A stretch of DNA of 20,397 nt from DASSKO01 sp035690425 (GTDB taxonomy: Bacteria; Actinomycetota; Actinomycetes; Propionibacteriales; Nocardioidaceae), in NCBI GenBank assembly GCA_035690425.1, contig DASSKO010000106.1:1-20397 (forward strand). Reading direction: 5' to 3'. The notes under the pieces are model-generated. The model was not told where the DNA came from. It made no database searches and saw nothing but the letters and a program-made list of their open reading frames with translations. Positions within the stretch are counted from its first letter, which is position 1; the number at the start of each line of letters is the position of its first letter. Positions 1-7,608 of the stretch are shown piece after piece. A program made the position numbers and the translations under genes.

Positions 1-767
1 CACGGGGTGACCGCCATGGCATCCATCGCGTCGATCGCCATGTCGACGAGCCGGCTGACGGCGTCCGGCAGGATGGGGAAGGACAGACCGACGACGATGA
101 GCGTGAGCCCGATCTTGGCCGGGAACATGATGCCGATCGCGTTGAGCTGCGGCGCCACGCGGGTGAGCAGGGCCAGACCCAGGTCGGCGATGAACAGCAC
201 CCCGACGAGCGGGAGCGCAATCTGCACCGCAGAGGTGAAGAAGACCCCGAACCCGGTCGTGACGACGTTGGTCAGGTTCAGCGCGTCGGGTACGGCGTCG
301 ACGGGCAGGTCGTCGAACGTCCGCAGCAGGCCCCCGATCACGAGCAGGTGTGCCCCGCTGGCGAACAGCAGCATCGTCGCGAGCATCTGGTGCAGCTTGC
401 CGAAGACGCTGTTGTGGGTGAACGACATCGGGTCGAAGGCCGCGGCCAGGCTGAACCCGCCGAACACGTCCACCAGGTCGCCGGCGGCCTGGATCGCGGC
501 GAAGACGAGGTAGGTGACGAAGCCCATCGACGCGCCGATGAGTGCCTGGACGAGTGCAAGCCCGAGCAGCTCGACAGTCCCACCCGGCACCCGGACGTCG
601 TTCATCGCGGGTGCTACGGCGAACGCCAGCCCGAGGGCCAGCAGCGCCTTGGCGGCAGTGGGAAAGGCCCGGGACGAGAACGGCGGTACGACGACCAGCC
701 ACGCCGCGATGCGGATGGCTGCCAGCAGGTAGGCCAGCAGCGGCTGCCCGGAGATGGTGATATCCAT
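1..767 (-). CDS. fliR: Flagellar export gate protein FliR (3' end cut by window edge)
   Basis: FliR is an integral membrane part of the flagellar type III export gate and assembles with FliP and FliQ. The frame opens with ATG at 767 (MDITISGQPLLAYLLAAIRI) and stays open for 255 codons to the left edge, so nearly the whole protein is present (the family is usually about 255-260 aa). Visible traits are a hydrophobic first helix, a GFVTYLVFAAIQAAGDLVD stretch and the FDP segment around residues 85-115, and a NAIGIMFPAKIGLTL segment near residues 205-220, all typical of FliR. The start lies 5 bases below the fliQ stop with no strong ribosome site, so it is probably translationally coupled. The stop codon is not visible, and a fusion to a following gene such as flhB cannot be excluded. 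Confidence 0.93.
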   Translation of the reverse strand, partial: MDITISGQPLLAYLLAAIRIAAWLVVVPPFSSRAFPTAAKALLALGLAFAVAPAMNDVRVPGGTVELLGLALVQALIGASMGFVTYLVFAAIQAAGDLVDVFGGFSLAAAFDPMSFTHNSVFGKLHQMLATMLLFASGAHLLVIGGLLRTFDDLPVDAVPDALNLTNVVTTGFGVFFTSAVQIALPLVGVLFIADLGLALLTRVAPQLNAIGIMFPAKIGLTLIVVGLSFPILPDAVSRLVDMAIDAMDAMAVTP

Positions 768-772
768 CCCGG

Positions 773-1042
773 TCAGCCCAGCAGAGACGGGATACGGCTG
801 AAGAGGTCCTGGGTGAATGCGACCAGGGTGTGCAGCATCCAGTTGCCGGAGGCCAGCAGCGCGACACCGACGCCGACCAGCTTGGGCACGAACGCCAGCG
901 TGAACTCCTGGATCTGGGTCATCGACTGCACCAGCGAGATCGCGAAGCCGACGGCCAGCGCGGTGACCAGGATGGGGGCGGACAGCTTGAGCGCGACCAC
1001 CATGGTCTGCATGGCGATCTCGATGACAGCGGTGTCGTTCAT
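773..1042 (-). CDS. fliQ: Flagellar export gate protein FliQ
   Basis: FliQ is a small two-helix membrane protein of the FliPQR export gate. At 89 aa it matches the family length. Two hydrophobic helices are visible, roughly residues 14-37 and 50-73, joined by the conserved QSMTQIQEFTLAFVPK loop. ATG at 1042 is preceded by GAGGA, and the fliP stop TGA is itself part of that ribosome site, with 7 bases between the genes. It sits between fliP and fliR in the usual order. Confidence 0.96.
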   Translation of the reverse strand: MNDTAVIEIAMQTMVVALKLSAPILVTALAVGFAISLVQSMTQIQEFTLAFVPKLVGVGVALLASGNWMLHTLVAFTQDLFSRIPSLLG

Positions 1043-1049
1043 CGTGTCC

Positions 1050-1922
1050 TCATCCGTAGCTGGAGACGAGTGAGGTCACGACCAGGCCCCAGCCGTCCAC
1101 CAGCACGAACAGCAGGAGCTTGAAGGGCAGCGAGACCATGACGGGCGGCATCATCATCATGCCCAGCGACATCAGGGCCGCGCTGACCACGATGTCGATC
1201 ACGAGGAACGGGATGAAGATGACGAAGCCGATGATGAAGGCCTGTTTCAGCTCGCTGAGCACGAACGACGGCACCAGCGTCGACAGCGCCACGTCGTCGC
1301 GGGTGTCGGGCAGTGGCCGGTCGGCTACGGCGGTCAGGAGCTCGAGCTCGTTGTCGCCGGTCTGCTCGAGCATGAAGTCGCGCAGCGGTTCGATCCCGTC
1401 GTCCCACGCCTGCGACTGCGTCTTGGTGCCGTCGAGGTAGGGCTGCACGCCCACGTCGTTCATCTGGCTCAGCACCGGCGCCATGATGAACAGGCTGAGG
1501 AACAGTGCCAGCCCGGCAAGCACCTGGTTCGGGGGCGTCTGCTGCAGGCCGAGTGCGTTGCGAGTGAGGCCGAGCACGATCAGCACCTTGGTGAAGCTGG
1601 TGCAGGTAAGCAAGATCGCAGGCACCAGCGAGAGCAGCGTGAGCCCCAGAAGCACCAGCAAGGGGGTGCTCGGCTCGTCGGTGAGGTCCCCGAGCTCCAC
1701 GGTGACGCGGGTGTCCTGTGGCCCCTCGGGGCCCACCGGTCCGGGTGTCTCCGGCGCGGGCGTCGGGACCTGCGGCGTGAGCAGGACCGACGACGCCGTC
1801 GTGGTCGGTCCGGCCATCGCCGTGGGTGCCGCCGCTGCCGACGTACCCGGGATGGCGGCAGCGAGGGCGGCGATCAGCAGGACCGCGGCGACGCGAGCCA
1901 GCGGACGCAGCACCGAGCTCAC
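1050..1922 (-). CDS. fliP: Flagellar export gate protein FliP
   Basis: FliP forms the core of the flagellar type III export gate with FliQ and FliR. I start it at GTG 1922, which overlaps the fliO stop as GTGA and gives 290 aa. Residues 1-36 form a signal peptide (basic start, long hydrophobic core, Ala-rich end), as FliP commonly has. Next comes a Pro/Thr-rich external stretch to about residue 80, longer than usual. The conserved core follows: SFTKVLIVLGLTRNALG, then QTPPNQVL and LFLSLFIMAP, with the C-terminal helix pair AFIIGFVIFIPFLVIDIVV and MMMMPPVMVSLPFK. The motifs are near-perfect for the family. An in-frame extension upstream to 2252 runs through fliO antisense to no known motif and is rejected. 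Confidence 0.96.
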   Translation of the reverse strand: MSSVLRPLARVAAVLLIAALAAAIPGTSAAAAPTAMAGPTTTASSVLLTPQVPTPAPETPGPVGPEGPQDTRVTVELGDLTDEPSTPLLVLLGLTLLSLVPAILLTCTSFTKVLIVLGLTRNALGLQQTPPNQVLAGLALFLSLFIMAPVLSQMNDVGVQPYLDGTKTQSQAWDDGIEPLRDFMLEQTGDNELELLTAVADRPLPDTRDDVALSTLVPSFVLSELKQAFIIGFVIFIPFLVIDIVVSAALMSLGMMMMPPVMVSLPFKLLLFVLVDGWGLVVTSLVSSYG

Positions 1923-2308
1923 GATTCGCCGTTGCCGCGCCGTGTCACGGCGGTGTATGCGCGGCGCCAGGTGCGTGGAGACAGCAGTGACCCCCCGACC
2001 GCACCCGGTGTCGTCTGCCGGTGGGTGACCGGCGTGTCGGTCACCACGGACTGCTCGTCCAACACGTCTGCCGGGTCGAGCTCGGTCAGCAGGCTGACCT
2101 GTGACTCCGCGACCCCGATGACAAGCAGCCGCTGACCCACCGATACGACCTGCAGCGAGGTACTCCGGCCGAGTGGCTGCCGGGCCACGACCTGCACCGG
2201 GGAGGTCGTCCCCCCGCGCAGCCGGCGTGAGCTGGCGCGCGCCAGGATCCACAGGAGCCCCAGGACGACGGCGAGCGAGAAGACGACCCGCAGTACCAGT
2301 TCCAGCAC
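1919..2308 (-). CDS. fliO: Flagellar protein FliO
   Basis: FliO helps assemble or stabilise the FliP ring of the export gate. The 129-aa product starts at GTG 2308, only 3 bases after the fliN stop, so coupling is likely. It has one N-terminal membrane helix (about residues 4-24, VLRVVFSLAVVLGLLWILAR), then a cytoplasmic domain containing VVARQPLGRSTSLQVVSVG and RLLVIGVAESQVSLL, the typical FliO pattern of a glycine-rich beta segment after one helix. FliO diverges strongly, so the call rests on this pattern plus its place between fliN and fliP. Confidence 0.9.
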   Translation of the reverse strand: MLELVLRVVFSLAVVLGLLWILARASSRRLRGGTTSPVQVVARQPLGRSTSLQVVSVGQRLLVIGVAESQVSLLTELDPADVLDEQSVVTDTPVTHRQTTPGAVGGSLLSPRTWRRAYTAVTRRGNGES

Positions 2309-2311
2309 GGC

Positions 2312-3073
2312 TCAGCTCGCCGCGCTGCCGGCGATGATCTCGGTGATACGCAGACCGAAGTCCTCGTCGACGACCACGACCTCACCGCGAGCGATCAGTC
2401 TGCCGTTGACCAGCAGGTCGGCCGGACTGCCGGCGGCACGGTCGAGCTCGAGCACCGCGCCCGGGGTGAGCGCCAACAGGTCCCGGACCGGCATCCGGGT
2501 GCGGCCCAGCTCCACGGTGACCTCCATGACGACGCCGTGCAAGAACTCGATGCCGCGCCGCTGGGAGGTGGTCGTCGTCGAGACCAGGTCGGCCGCGACC
2601 ATGGGCGTCGGCTGTGGTCCGGTCCCCGCCGCAGCGTGGTAAGCGGGGACGTCGAAGAGCAGCACGGCCTCGGCCGTGCCGCCGCCCATCAGCGGAACCG
2701 CTGTGCCCTCGCCCGCGGCCGCGGCACTCAGCTCCCCGGTGTCCAGCACACGCGCCGCATCGGCCGTCGCGCCAAGACTCGTCGCGATCGCGTCCACGGC
2801 TGGTTGCACCGCCGCGGCGAGGTCGAGCTGCCCCAGTGGGCTGTGGTCGAGCGCGTTGACGAGCTCGGAGCCGACCAGCACCACCAGGTCACCGCCGGCG
2901 GCGCCGGTCAGCCGGGCGGACACACCAGCGGCCCACGTGCCTGCCGCACCCGATGTCCTCGGCTGGGCGGCACCCGGCAACAGCGTCTGGGTGGCAGGGA
3001 AGAGGGGTGCCGCGGCGCGAGCGGCGGCGAGGAGCCGCTCGGTGTCGACCGGCCGTGCGGTAGGGGTCTGCAT
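2312..3073 (-). CDS. fliN: Flagellar switch protein FliN (long, FliY-like)
   Basis: FliN/FliY forms the base of the C-ring and takes part in switching and export. The C-terminal part (about residues 176-248) is a clear SpoA domain: FLHGVVMEVTVELGRTRMPV, then DLLALTPGAVLELD, LLVNGRLIARGEVVVVDEDFGLRI. At 253 aa it is about twice the length of enteric FliN (about 137 aa). The extra 170 N-terminal residues hold an alternating hydrophobic domain (about 60-140) in the position of the CheC-like domain of FliY. I do not see an intact CheC phosphatase motif, only a partial E-x2-N at 70-73, so phosphatase activity is not supported. The start ATG at 3073 overlaps the fliM stop (TGATG). Confidence 0.93.
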   Translation of the reverse strand: MQTPTARPVDTERLLAAARAAAPLFPATQTLLPGAAQPRTSGAAGTWAAGVSARLTGAAGGDLVVLVGSELVNALDHSPLGQLDLAAAVQPAVDAIATSLGATADAARVLDTGELSAAAAGEGTAVPLMGGGTAEAVLLFDVPAYHAAAGTGPQPTPMVAADLVSTTTTSQRRGIEFLHGVVMEVTVELGRTRMPVRDLLALTPGAVLELDRAAGSPADLLVNGRLIARGEVVVVDEDFGLRITEIIAGSAAS

Positions 3074-4026
3074 CAGTTCTCCTTGCTGGGCGATGCCACG
3101 ACAAGACAGGCGAGACGTTTGCCTTGCGCCCCCGCGGTCGCGTGCGCGAACACCACGTTCGCGGCGGTGACGTCGAGGGGGGCAGCGGCAGGGTGTTGCA
3201 AACGGACCACGTCACCCGGCCGGAGCTCGGCGAGCTCGCCCGGGTCGGCCGTGGTGGGGCGAAAGCGGACCGAGACGTCGACCGGCACCTGCTCGAAGCT
3301 GCTGGACAGCTGGGCGGACGCATGCGCGCGTTGGGCGCGCTCCCGCTCGGACATGGTGCCCGGGGCCGCTGCGGCCGTGAGGAACGGCAGCAGCCCGGCG
3401 AACGGCAGGCAGATGGTGGCGACGTGGTCGGCCTCGCCCTGACGCAGGTCGAAGGTGGCGACCACGACCGCGTCGGACGGGGCGACCACCTGGGCGAACT
3501 GGGGGCTGTACTCGACACCGGAGATCGTCGGATCCAGCGGCACCAGGGCGGCGAAGGCGTAGCGAATCTCGGCGAGCAGCCGGGTCGTGAGCCCCTGCAC
3601 CACTGTGCTCTCGATCTCGGTCAGGGGTCGCTGCGGCTGCTGCGGGCCACCCGGGCCGCCGAGCAGGTGGTCGACGCAGCCCATCGTCGCCGCCAGCGGC
3701 ATCTGCAGCACGCCGGAACCCGGCATCGGCTCGACCGAGAACAAGGTCATGTAGGTCGGGTTCGCCAGCGCCTCGACGTACTCGTCGTAGGTCTGCTGCT
3801 CGACCGAGACCAGGGTGACCTGGCAGACGGCGCGCAAGGCCGAGGTCAGCACCGTCGTGGCTTGGCGCGCGAAGGTCTCCAGCGCGATCTGCAGCGTGCG
3901 GGAGTGCTCGCGCGACAGCTTCATGGGACGGCGGAAGTCATAGGGCTCCGGCCCCGACGAGCTGGCTCGACGGCGCGCACGCGGAGCAACCGTCGGGGCG
4001 GAGATCGCGTGATCCGTTGCTGTCAC
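3073..4026 (-). CDS. fliM: Flagellar switch protein FliM, probably leaderless GTG start
   Basis: FliM is the middle C-ring protein that links FliG to FliN and normally receives the CheY-P signal. Conserved parts are PYDFRRPMKLSREHSRTLQ near the start, a CheC-like core with ISGVEYSPQFAQVVAPSDAVVV, and a C-terminal SpoA domain with VDVSVRFRP and LRPGDVVRL. I choose GTG 4026 (317 aa). A farther GTG at 4056 lies inside a sigma-28 promoter box and has no ribosome site, and no other in-frame start precedes PYDFRRP. The GTG is about 7 bases after the -10 box, so the mRNA may have no leader. The N-terminus lacks the usual LSQxEIDALL CheY-binding peptide. It ends overlapping fliN by 1 base. Identity is sure; the exact start is moderately sure. 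Confidence 0.92.
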   Translation of the reverse strand: MTATDHAISAPTVAPRARRRASSSGPEPYDFRRPMKLSREHSRTLQIALETFARQATTVLTSALRAVCQVTLVSVEQQTYDEYVEALANPTYMTLFSVEPMPGSGVLQMPLAATMGCVDHLLGGPGGPQQPQRPLTEIESTVVQGLTTRLLAEIRYAFAALVPLDPTISGVEYSPQFAQVVAPSDAVVVATFDLRQGEADHVATICLPFAGLLPFLTAAAAPGTMSERERAQRAHASAQLSSSFEQVPVDVSVRFRPTTADPGELAELRPGDVVRLQHPAAAPLDVTAANVVFAHATAGAQGKRLACLVVASPSKEN

Positions 4027-4033
4027 GTGGGGC

Positions 4034-4060
4034 GTATCGGCGCCGCACGACCCCACCTGA
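4034..4060 (-). promoter_or_regulatory. Sigma-28 promoter for fliM-fliN-fliO-fliP-fliQ-fliR
   Basis: Read on the minus strand the site is TCAGGTGG, 11 bases, GCCGATAC. The -10 half matches 7 of 8 positions of the sigma-28 consensus GCCGATAA and the spacing is exact. A C precedes the -35 box, as at the three sister sites in this window. The expected transcription start falls at or just beside the GTG of fliM at 4026. The promoter sits immediately below the fliL stop, so it separates stator genes from C-ring and gate genes. Confidence 0.72.
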
Positions 4061-4096
4061 GAAGATCGTGATTACTGGTCGTGCCTACGGCGTCAC

Positions 4097-4537
4097 TTAC
4101 TGGGTCACGAATTCAGTGAAGTACACGTCGAGCACCTCCCCGTGGTAGCGCTCCGTGAGCTCACGCAGCAGGGCCTGTTTGAGCTTGTCCCGCTGCACGG
4201 GCTGGGTGATGTCCTCCATCCGTTTGCCGCTGAAGAGGTCGATCGTGGCGTCGAGCGCCTTGCTTCCGTCGAGCTCCTCCTCTGCCTCGGCGACACCCTG
4301 CAGCGCGATGCCGACCTTGAGGTAGTGGCCGGCGGCAAGGTTCAGCTGGATCGGCTCGAGGGTGAGCACCGCGCCCGGCTCGGGTTCGGCCGGACCGGTG
4401 GGCCGCAGCAGGAACCACCAGCCGGCCGCGGCCACCGCGACGAGCAGCACGGCGCCGATCAGCAACTTCTTGCGGTTCTTTCCTTTGCCCGCCTCCGCGG
4501 TCTCTGCTGCCGTGGGGGGCATGGTCGTGACGGTCAT
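4097..4537 (-). CDS. fliL: Flagellar basal body-associated protein FliL
   Basis: FliL is a single-span membrane protein that surrounds the stator units and supports torque. The 146-aa product has a short basic cytoplasmic tail (KGKNRKK), one membrane helix at about residues 24-44, and a periplasmic-side domain with LEPIQLNLAAGHYLKVGIALQ, ALDATIDLFSGK and a C-terminal GEVLDVYFTEFVTQ, all classic FliL signatures. ATG at 4537 overlaps the motB stop by 4 bases (ATGA), tying it to the motors. It ends with TAA, followed by about 35 bases before the fliM promoter. Confidence 0.96.
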   Translation of the reverse strand: MTVTTMPPTAAETAEAGKGKNRKKLLIGAVLLVAVAAAGWWFLLRPTGPAEPEPGAVLTLEPIQLNLAAGHYLKVGIALQGVAEAEEELDGSKALDATIDLFSGKRMEDITQPVQRDKLKQALLRELTERYHGEVLDVYFTEFVTQ

Positions 4538-5445
4538 CGGTTCACCTCTGTTGTCGCACTGGTGCGGTCGCGGGCGGCTTGAGCCAGCAAGCCGCGGGTC
4601 TCGTCGGACAGGGCCGACAGGACCACGATGTCGACGCGCTTGTTGATCCGTTGGGAGCCGGGCCGGTCCGGGTCGATCAGTGGTCGCTCCTCCCCATAGG
4701 CGACGGCGGACAACCGGCGCTCGGGAATGCCCCCGTGCTCATGGAGGTGGCGCAGCACGGTGACCGCCCGGGCGGCGGAGAGCTCCCAGTCCGTGGCGTA
4801 GTACTTCGGCCGCACCGGCACCTGATTGGTGTGCCCGTCGATCTGGAGGTCGTCGGGGACGTCCCGCAGGACGGGTGCGAGCGTGCGCAGCACGAGGACA
4901 CCGCGAGACGTCAACTGCGCCAGGTTCGGCTCGAAGACGATGTGTTTCGACACCAGGCTGACCGTCAGGCCACGGTCGTCGACCACCATCCGGACGTCAC
5001 CGGCGAGGCCGCGACGGCGCAGCGCTGCCAGCAGCCGCTTGCGGACGGCGTCCAGGCGCGCGGCCTCGGCCGCCGCCTCGGCGTACCGCCGCTGGTTGCG
5101 TAGCTGCTCGGCCCGATCCACCTGGTCCGACACCTGTTGCGCGTCGGAGGCCGGTGGGCTGGGCTGGTTGCTGAAGTCTGCCGGTGCGACCGGTGGGATG
5201 GGGGAGAGGCCGGGCTGCTCCATCACGTCGGTGGATCCGTTCAGCACCGAGACAGGCTGTCCGAAGCCGGCTGCCAACCCGTCCTTGAGCGCGTTGAACC
5301 GCTTCTGGTCGACCTGGCTGATCGCGAACATCACGATGAACAGCACCATCAGCAGCGTGATCATGTCGGCGTAGGTCACCAGCCAGCGCTCGCTGTTCTC
5401 GTGCTCCTCCTCCGGCGCCCGGCGACGGCGCGAGTGCGTCGCCAT
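4534..5445 (-). CDS. motB: Motility stator protein MotB
   Basis: MotB pairs with MotA to form the ion channel of the motor and anchors it to peptidoglycan. Start ATG 5445 overlaps the motA stop (TGATG), giving 303 aa. A basic N-tail leads to the membrane helix WLVTYADMITLLMVLFIVMF at 21-40; Asp27 is the ion-carrying residue. A Pro-rich plug and linker region spans about 50-105 and a helical stretch 105-145. The OmpA-like peptidoglycan-binding domain covers about 168-276, with DGHTN at 203-207, DWELSAARA at 219-227 and NKRVDI at 268-273. The helix looks like proton-type MotB, but I cannot prove proton versus sodium use by eye. Confidence 0.97.
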   Translation of the reverse strand: MATHSRRRRAPEEEHENSERWLVTYADMITLLMVLFIVMFAISQVDQKRFNALKDGLAAGFGQPVSVLNGSTDVMEQPGLSPIPPVAPADFSNQPSPPASDAQQVSDQVDRAEQLRNQRRYAEAAAEAARLDAVRKRLLAALRRRGLAGDVRMVVDDRGLTVSLVSKHIVFEPNLAQLTSRGVLVLRTLAPVLRDVPDDLQIDGHTNQVPVRPKYYATDWELSAARAVTVLRHLHEHGGIPERRLSAVAYGEERPLIDPDRPGSQRINKRVDIVVLSALSDETRGLLAQAARDRTSATTEVNR

Positions 5446-6218
5446 CAGGCGGCCTGGGGTTGTGCGTCGCGGTCTCGCTCCGACAACAGGGACCGCAGCT
5501 TCTGTGCGACCACTCGTGGGTTGGAGCCGGCCTGGATCGCCATCACGCCCTCGAGCACCAGCTCCATCCGGTCGGCCTCCAGCTCGCTGAGGCGCTTCAG
5601 CCGGCTGCCGAGCGGCAGCCACATCAGGTTGGCCGAGAGCACGCCCCACAGGGTCGCGAGGAACGCGCCGGCGATCAGGTGGCCGAGCTCCTCGGGGTTG
5701 GACAGGTTCTCCAGCACGTGCACCAGCCCCATCACGGTGCCGATGATGCCGATGGTCGGGGCATAGCCGCCCATATCGGTGAAGAACTTCGCGGCCTGCT
5801 TGTCGCTCGCCCGCTTGGCGTAGAGCTCGGCCTCCAGGATCTCGCGCAGTTCCTCAGGGTCGGTGCCGTCCACGGCCAGGGTCACTCCCCGCTGCAGAAA
5901 CGGGTCGTCGAGCCGGCTGGAGGCGTCCTCCAGGGCGAGCAGCCCTTCGCGTCGGGCGGTCTCGGCGAGTGACACCACCACGGGTACGACGTCGGCAGCC
6001 GGGCTGGGCTTGCCCATGACAGCGCGGCGCGCCGAGACCACGGCCTGCTTCGCATCGGCGATCGTGCCTCCTGCGATGGCTGCTCCGATCGTGCCGCCGA
6101 AGACGAGCAGGATCGGCGGAAGCAGCAGCAGGCTCGTCGGGCTGCCGCCTTCCATGATGTTGGCGATGATGATCGCCAGGAAGGCGAGCCCGATGCCGAA
6201 CAGGGTGGCCGGATCCAT
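5445..6218 (-). CDS. motA: Motility stator protein MotA
   Basis: MotA forms the outer part of the stator and pushes on FliG. The 257-aa product has four hydrophobic helices at about 4-21, 28-50, 152-170 and 183-202. The long cytoplasmic loop carries the charged ETARREGLLALED segment at 86-98 that contacts FliG. The third helix contains GGYAPTIGIIGTVMGLVHVL with the conserved proline (Pro154). The C-terminal motif EGVMAIQAGSNPRVVAQKL is the standard MotA ending. ATG 6218 overlaps the flbD stop (TGATG) and the stop overlaps motB, so MotA and MotB are made in coupled amounts. Confidence 0.97.
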   Translation of the reverse strand: MDPATLFGIGLAFLAIIIANIMEGGSPTSLLLLPPILLVFGGTIGAAIAGGTIADAKQAVVSARRAVMGKPSPAADVVPVVVSLAETARREGLLALEDASSRLDDPFLQRGVTLAVDGTDPEELREILEAELYAKRASDKQAAKFFTDMGGYAPTIGIIGTVMGLVHVLENLSNPEELGHLIAGAFLATLWGVLSANLMWLPLGSRLKRLSELEADRMELVLEGVMAIQAGSNPRVVAQKLRSLLSERDRDAQPQAA

Positions 6219-6508
6219 CAGACGTCCCCGCGGGGCAGCCGGACGACGGTTGCGTCATCGGGTGCGCCCGGCACGGATCGCAGCGGAGCCGTCGGCGCGG
6301 CGTCCGTGGTTTCGAATCGGTGAGCCTCCGCGACCACGCTGCCGCGGTAACGGCGTACGGCCTCCACCACCTCGGCGAGGGACTCCCGCACCAGGTACTT
6401 CTTGCCGTCGAGCAGCGTGATGACCGTGTCGGGCGTGCTGTCCACCCGCTCGATGAGATCCGGGTTCAGCGCGAACACCGACCCGGCCAGGCGTGTAAGC
6501 GTGACCAC
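6218..6508 (-). CDS. flbD: FlbD/SwrD-family flagellar protein, C-terminally extended
   Basis: FlbD (SwrD in Bacillus subtilis) is a small cytoplasmic protein that raises motor torque through the stator; in Bacillus it lies between flgE and fliL. The family core is clear: VTLTRLAGSVFALNPDLIER, then the DTVITLLDGKKYLVRES segment. I choose GTG 6508 (96 aa) because family members begin right at this VTLTRL motif. An ATG at 6556 would add 16 unrelated residues; it lies only 5 bases below the -10 box, so it would need to be leaderless. The ribosome site before 6508 (AAGG, 11 bases away) is weak, so the start is uncertain. The last 35 residues (Ala/Pro-rich) exceed the usual family length of about 70-80 aa. 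Confidence 0.86.
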   Translation of the reverse strand: MVTLTRLAGSVFALNPDLIERVDSTPDTVITLLDGKKYLVRESLAEVVEAVRRYRGSVVAEAHRFETTDAAPTAPLRSVPGAPDDATVVRLPRGDV

Positions 6509-6561
6509 GTGCGCACCATCCTTGTGCTGTTGAGCAGGCCGTCCGTGGCCCGTCATGAGTT

Positions 6562-6588
6562 TGATCGGCAGCTCGCGCTGCCATCTGA
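6562..6588 (-). promoter_or_regulatory. Sigma-28 promoter for flbD-motA-motB-fliL
   Basis: The minus strand reads TCAGATGG, 11 bases, GCCGATCA. The -10 half matches the sigma-28 consensus GCCGATAA at 7 of 8 positions and is identical to the flagellin -10 box. The site lies between the terminator after flgE and the flbD start, the right place for a stator operon promoter. The likely transcription start is near 6555, about 47 bases before GTG 6508. Confidence 0.75.
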
Positions 6589-6677
6589 GGTGTCGGGTCG
6601 CACTGGATACGACCGGCGGTGGGGCCGGCGAGGACCGGCATGGGGTCGGCGTACGACGGGGTGGTCGCGCCCTGCCC

Positions 6678-6713
6678 GCTGACGGCTCGGTCAGGGCGCG
6701 ACGAGCCGTCAGC
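6678..6713 (-). terminator. Hairpin terminator at the end of the flgB-flgE operon
   Basis: The arms GCTGACGGCTCG (6678-6689) and CGAGCCGTCAGC (6702-6713) are perfect 12-bp complements with a 12-base loop. The flgE stop codon (6709-6711) lies within the upstream arm. There is no clear U-run, which is common for hairpin terminators in high-GC actinobacteria. It separates the hook operon from the flbD promoter. Confidence 0.75.
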
Positions 6714-7560
6714 GCTTGATGTTGACCAGGTCCTCGAGCACCTGGTCGGAGGTCGTGATCACCCGAGAGTTCGCTTGGAAGCCGCGCTGCGCCACGATCA
6801 GGTTGGTGAACTCCTGGGCGAGGTCGACGTTGGACATCTCCAGCGAACCGGTCAGCAGGTTGCCCCGCGCGCCGGTGCCGGCCGCACCGATCTGCGGCAC
6901 GCCCGAGTTGACGCCCTCCCGGAACAGCGTGTCGCCGACCTTCTCCAGGCCCACCGGATTGGCGAAGTTGGCGAGGGCGATCTGGCCGAGGGCGCGCTGG
7001 GCGCCATCGTCGAACACGCCGGTGATCGTGCCGTCGGGTCCGATGCTGTACGAGCGAAGCGGGTTGGCGGGATCTTCGGTGGCCAGCTCTGGGATCACGA
7101 TGTCACCGGGCGCCCCCGCGGTGTTGACGTTGCCGGCGGCATCGGCCTGGAAGCCTTGCACCACATCGCCGTCGGCGTTGACCAGGCGGCCGGCAGCGTC
7201 GAAGTTGAACGAGCCGGCACGCGTGTAGAGGTCTTCACCGCCGCGGCTGACGATGAACAGGCCGTCGCCCTGGATCATCAGGTCGGTCATCTGGCCGGTC
7301 ATCTGGGGGGCGCCCTGGTTCAGGTTGGTGCTGATCGCGCCCACCTGCACGCCCAGTCCGATCTGCATGGGGTTCGTGCCGCCTTGCTGCGCTGCGGGCG
7401 CCGAGCCCCCGGTGAGCATCTGGCTGAGGGTGTCCTGGAAGACGGTCTGGCTGCTCTTGTAGCCCGCGGTGTTGGCGTTGGCGATGTTGTTGCCGGTGAC
7501 GTCGAGCATGGTCTGGTTGACCCGGAGTCCGCTGATCGCGGAGAAGAGGGAGCGCAGCAT
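6709..7560 (-). CDS. flgE: Flagellar hook protein FlgE
   Basis: FlgE polymerises into the hook outside the cell. The 283-aa protein has the rod/hook N-terminus LRSLFSAISGLRVNQTMLDV followed by GNNIANANTAGYKSSQTVFQD, a middle MIQGDGLFIVSRGGEDLYTRAGSF region, and the C-terminal coiled segment SNVDLAQEFTNLIVAQRGFQANSRVITTSD. This length is close to short Gram-positive FlgE and also to FlgG; the place right after flgD and fliK favours hook protein. No separate flgF or flgG is in the window. ATG 7560 has a modest AAAGG ribosome site 8 bases upstream. A hairpin at its stop ends the operon. Confidence 0.92.
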   Translation of the reverse strand: MLRSLFSAISGLRVNQTMLDVTGNNIANANTAGYKSSQTVFQDTLSQMLTGGSAPAAQQGGTNPMQIGLGVQVGAISTNLNQGAPQMTGQMTDLMIQGDGLFIVSRGGEDLYTRAGSFNFDAAGRLVNADGDVVQGFQADAAGNVNTAGAPGDIVIPELATEDPANPLRSYSIGPDGTITGVFDDGAQRALGQIALANFANPVGLEKVGDTLFREGVNSGVPQIGAAGTGARGNLLTGSLEMSNVDLAQEFTNLIVAQRGFQANSRVITTSDQVLEDLVNIKR

Positions 7561-7608
7561 GAGGGAGCCTTTCGGAGTAGTAGCGGGGAACTTGGCCCGC
7601 GGGGGGGG

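Noticed and set aside
2312..3073. CheC-type phosphatase activity in the FliN N-terminal domain
   Set aside because: The motif D/S-x3-E-x2-N is not intact; only E-x2-N is seen.
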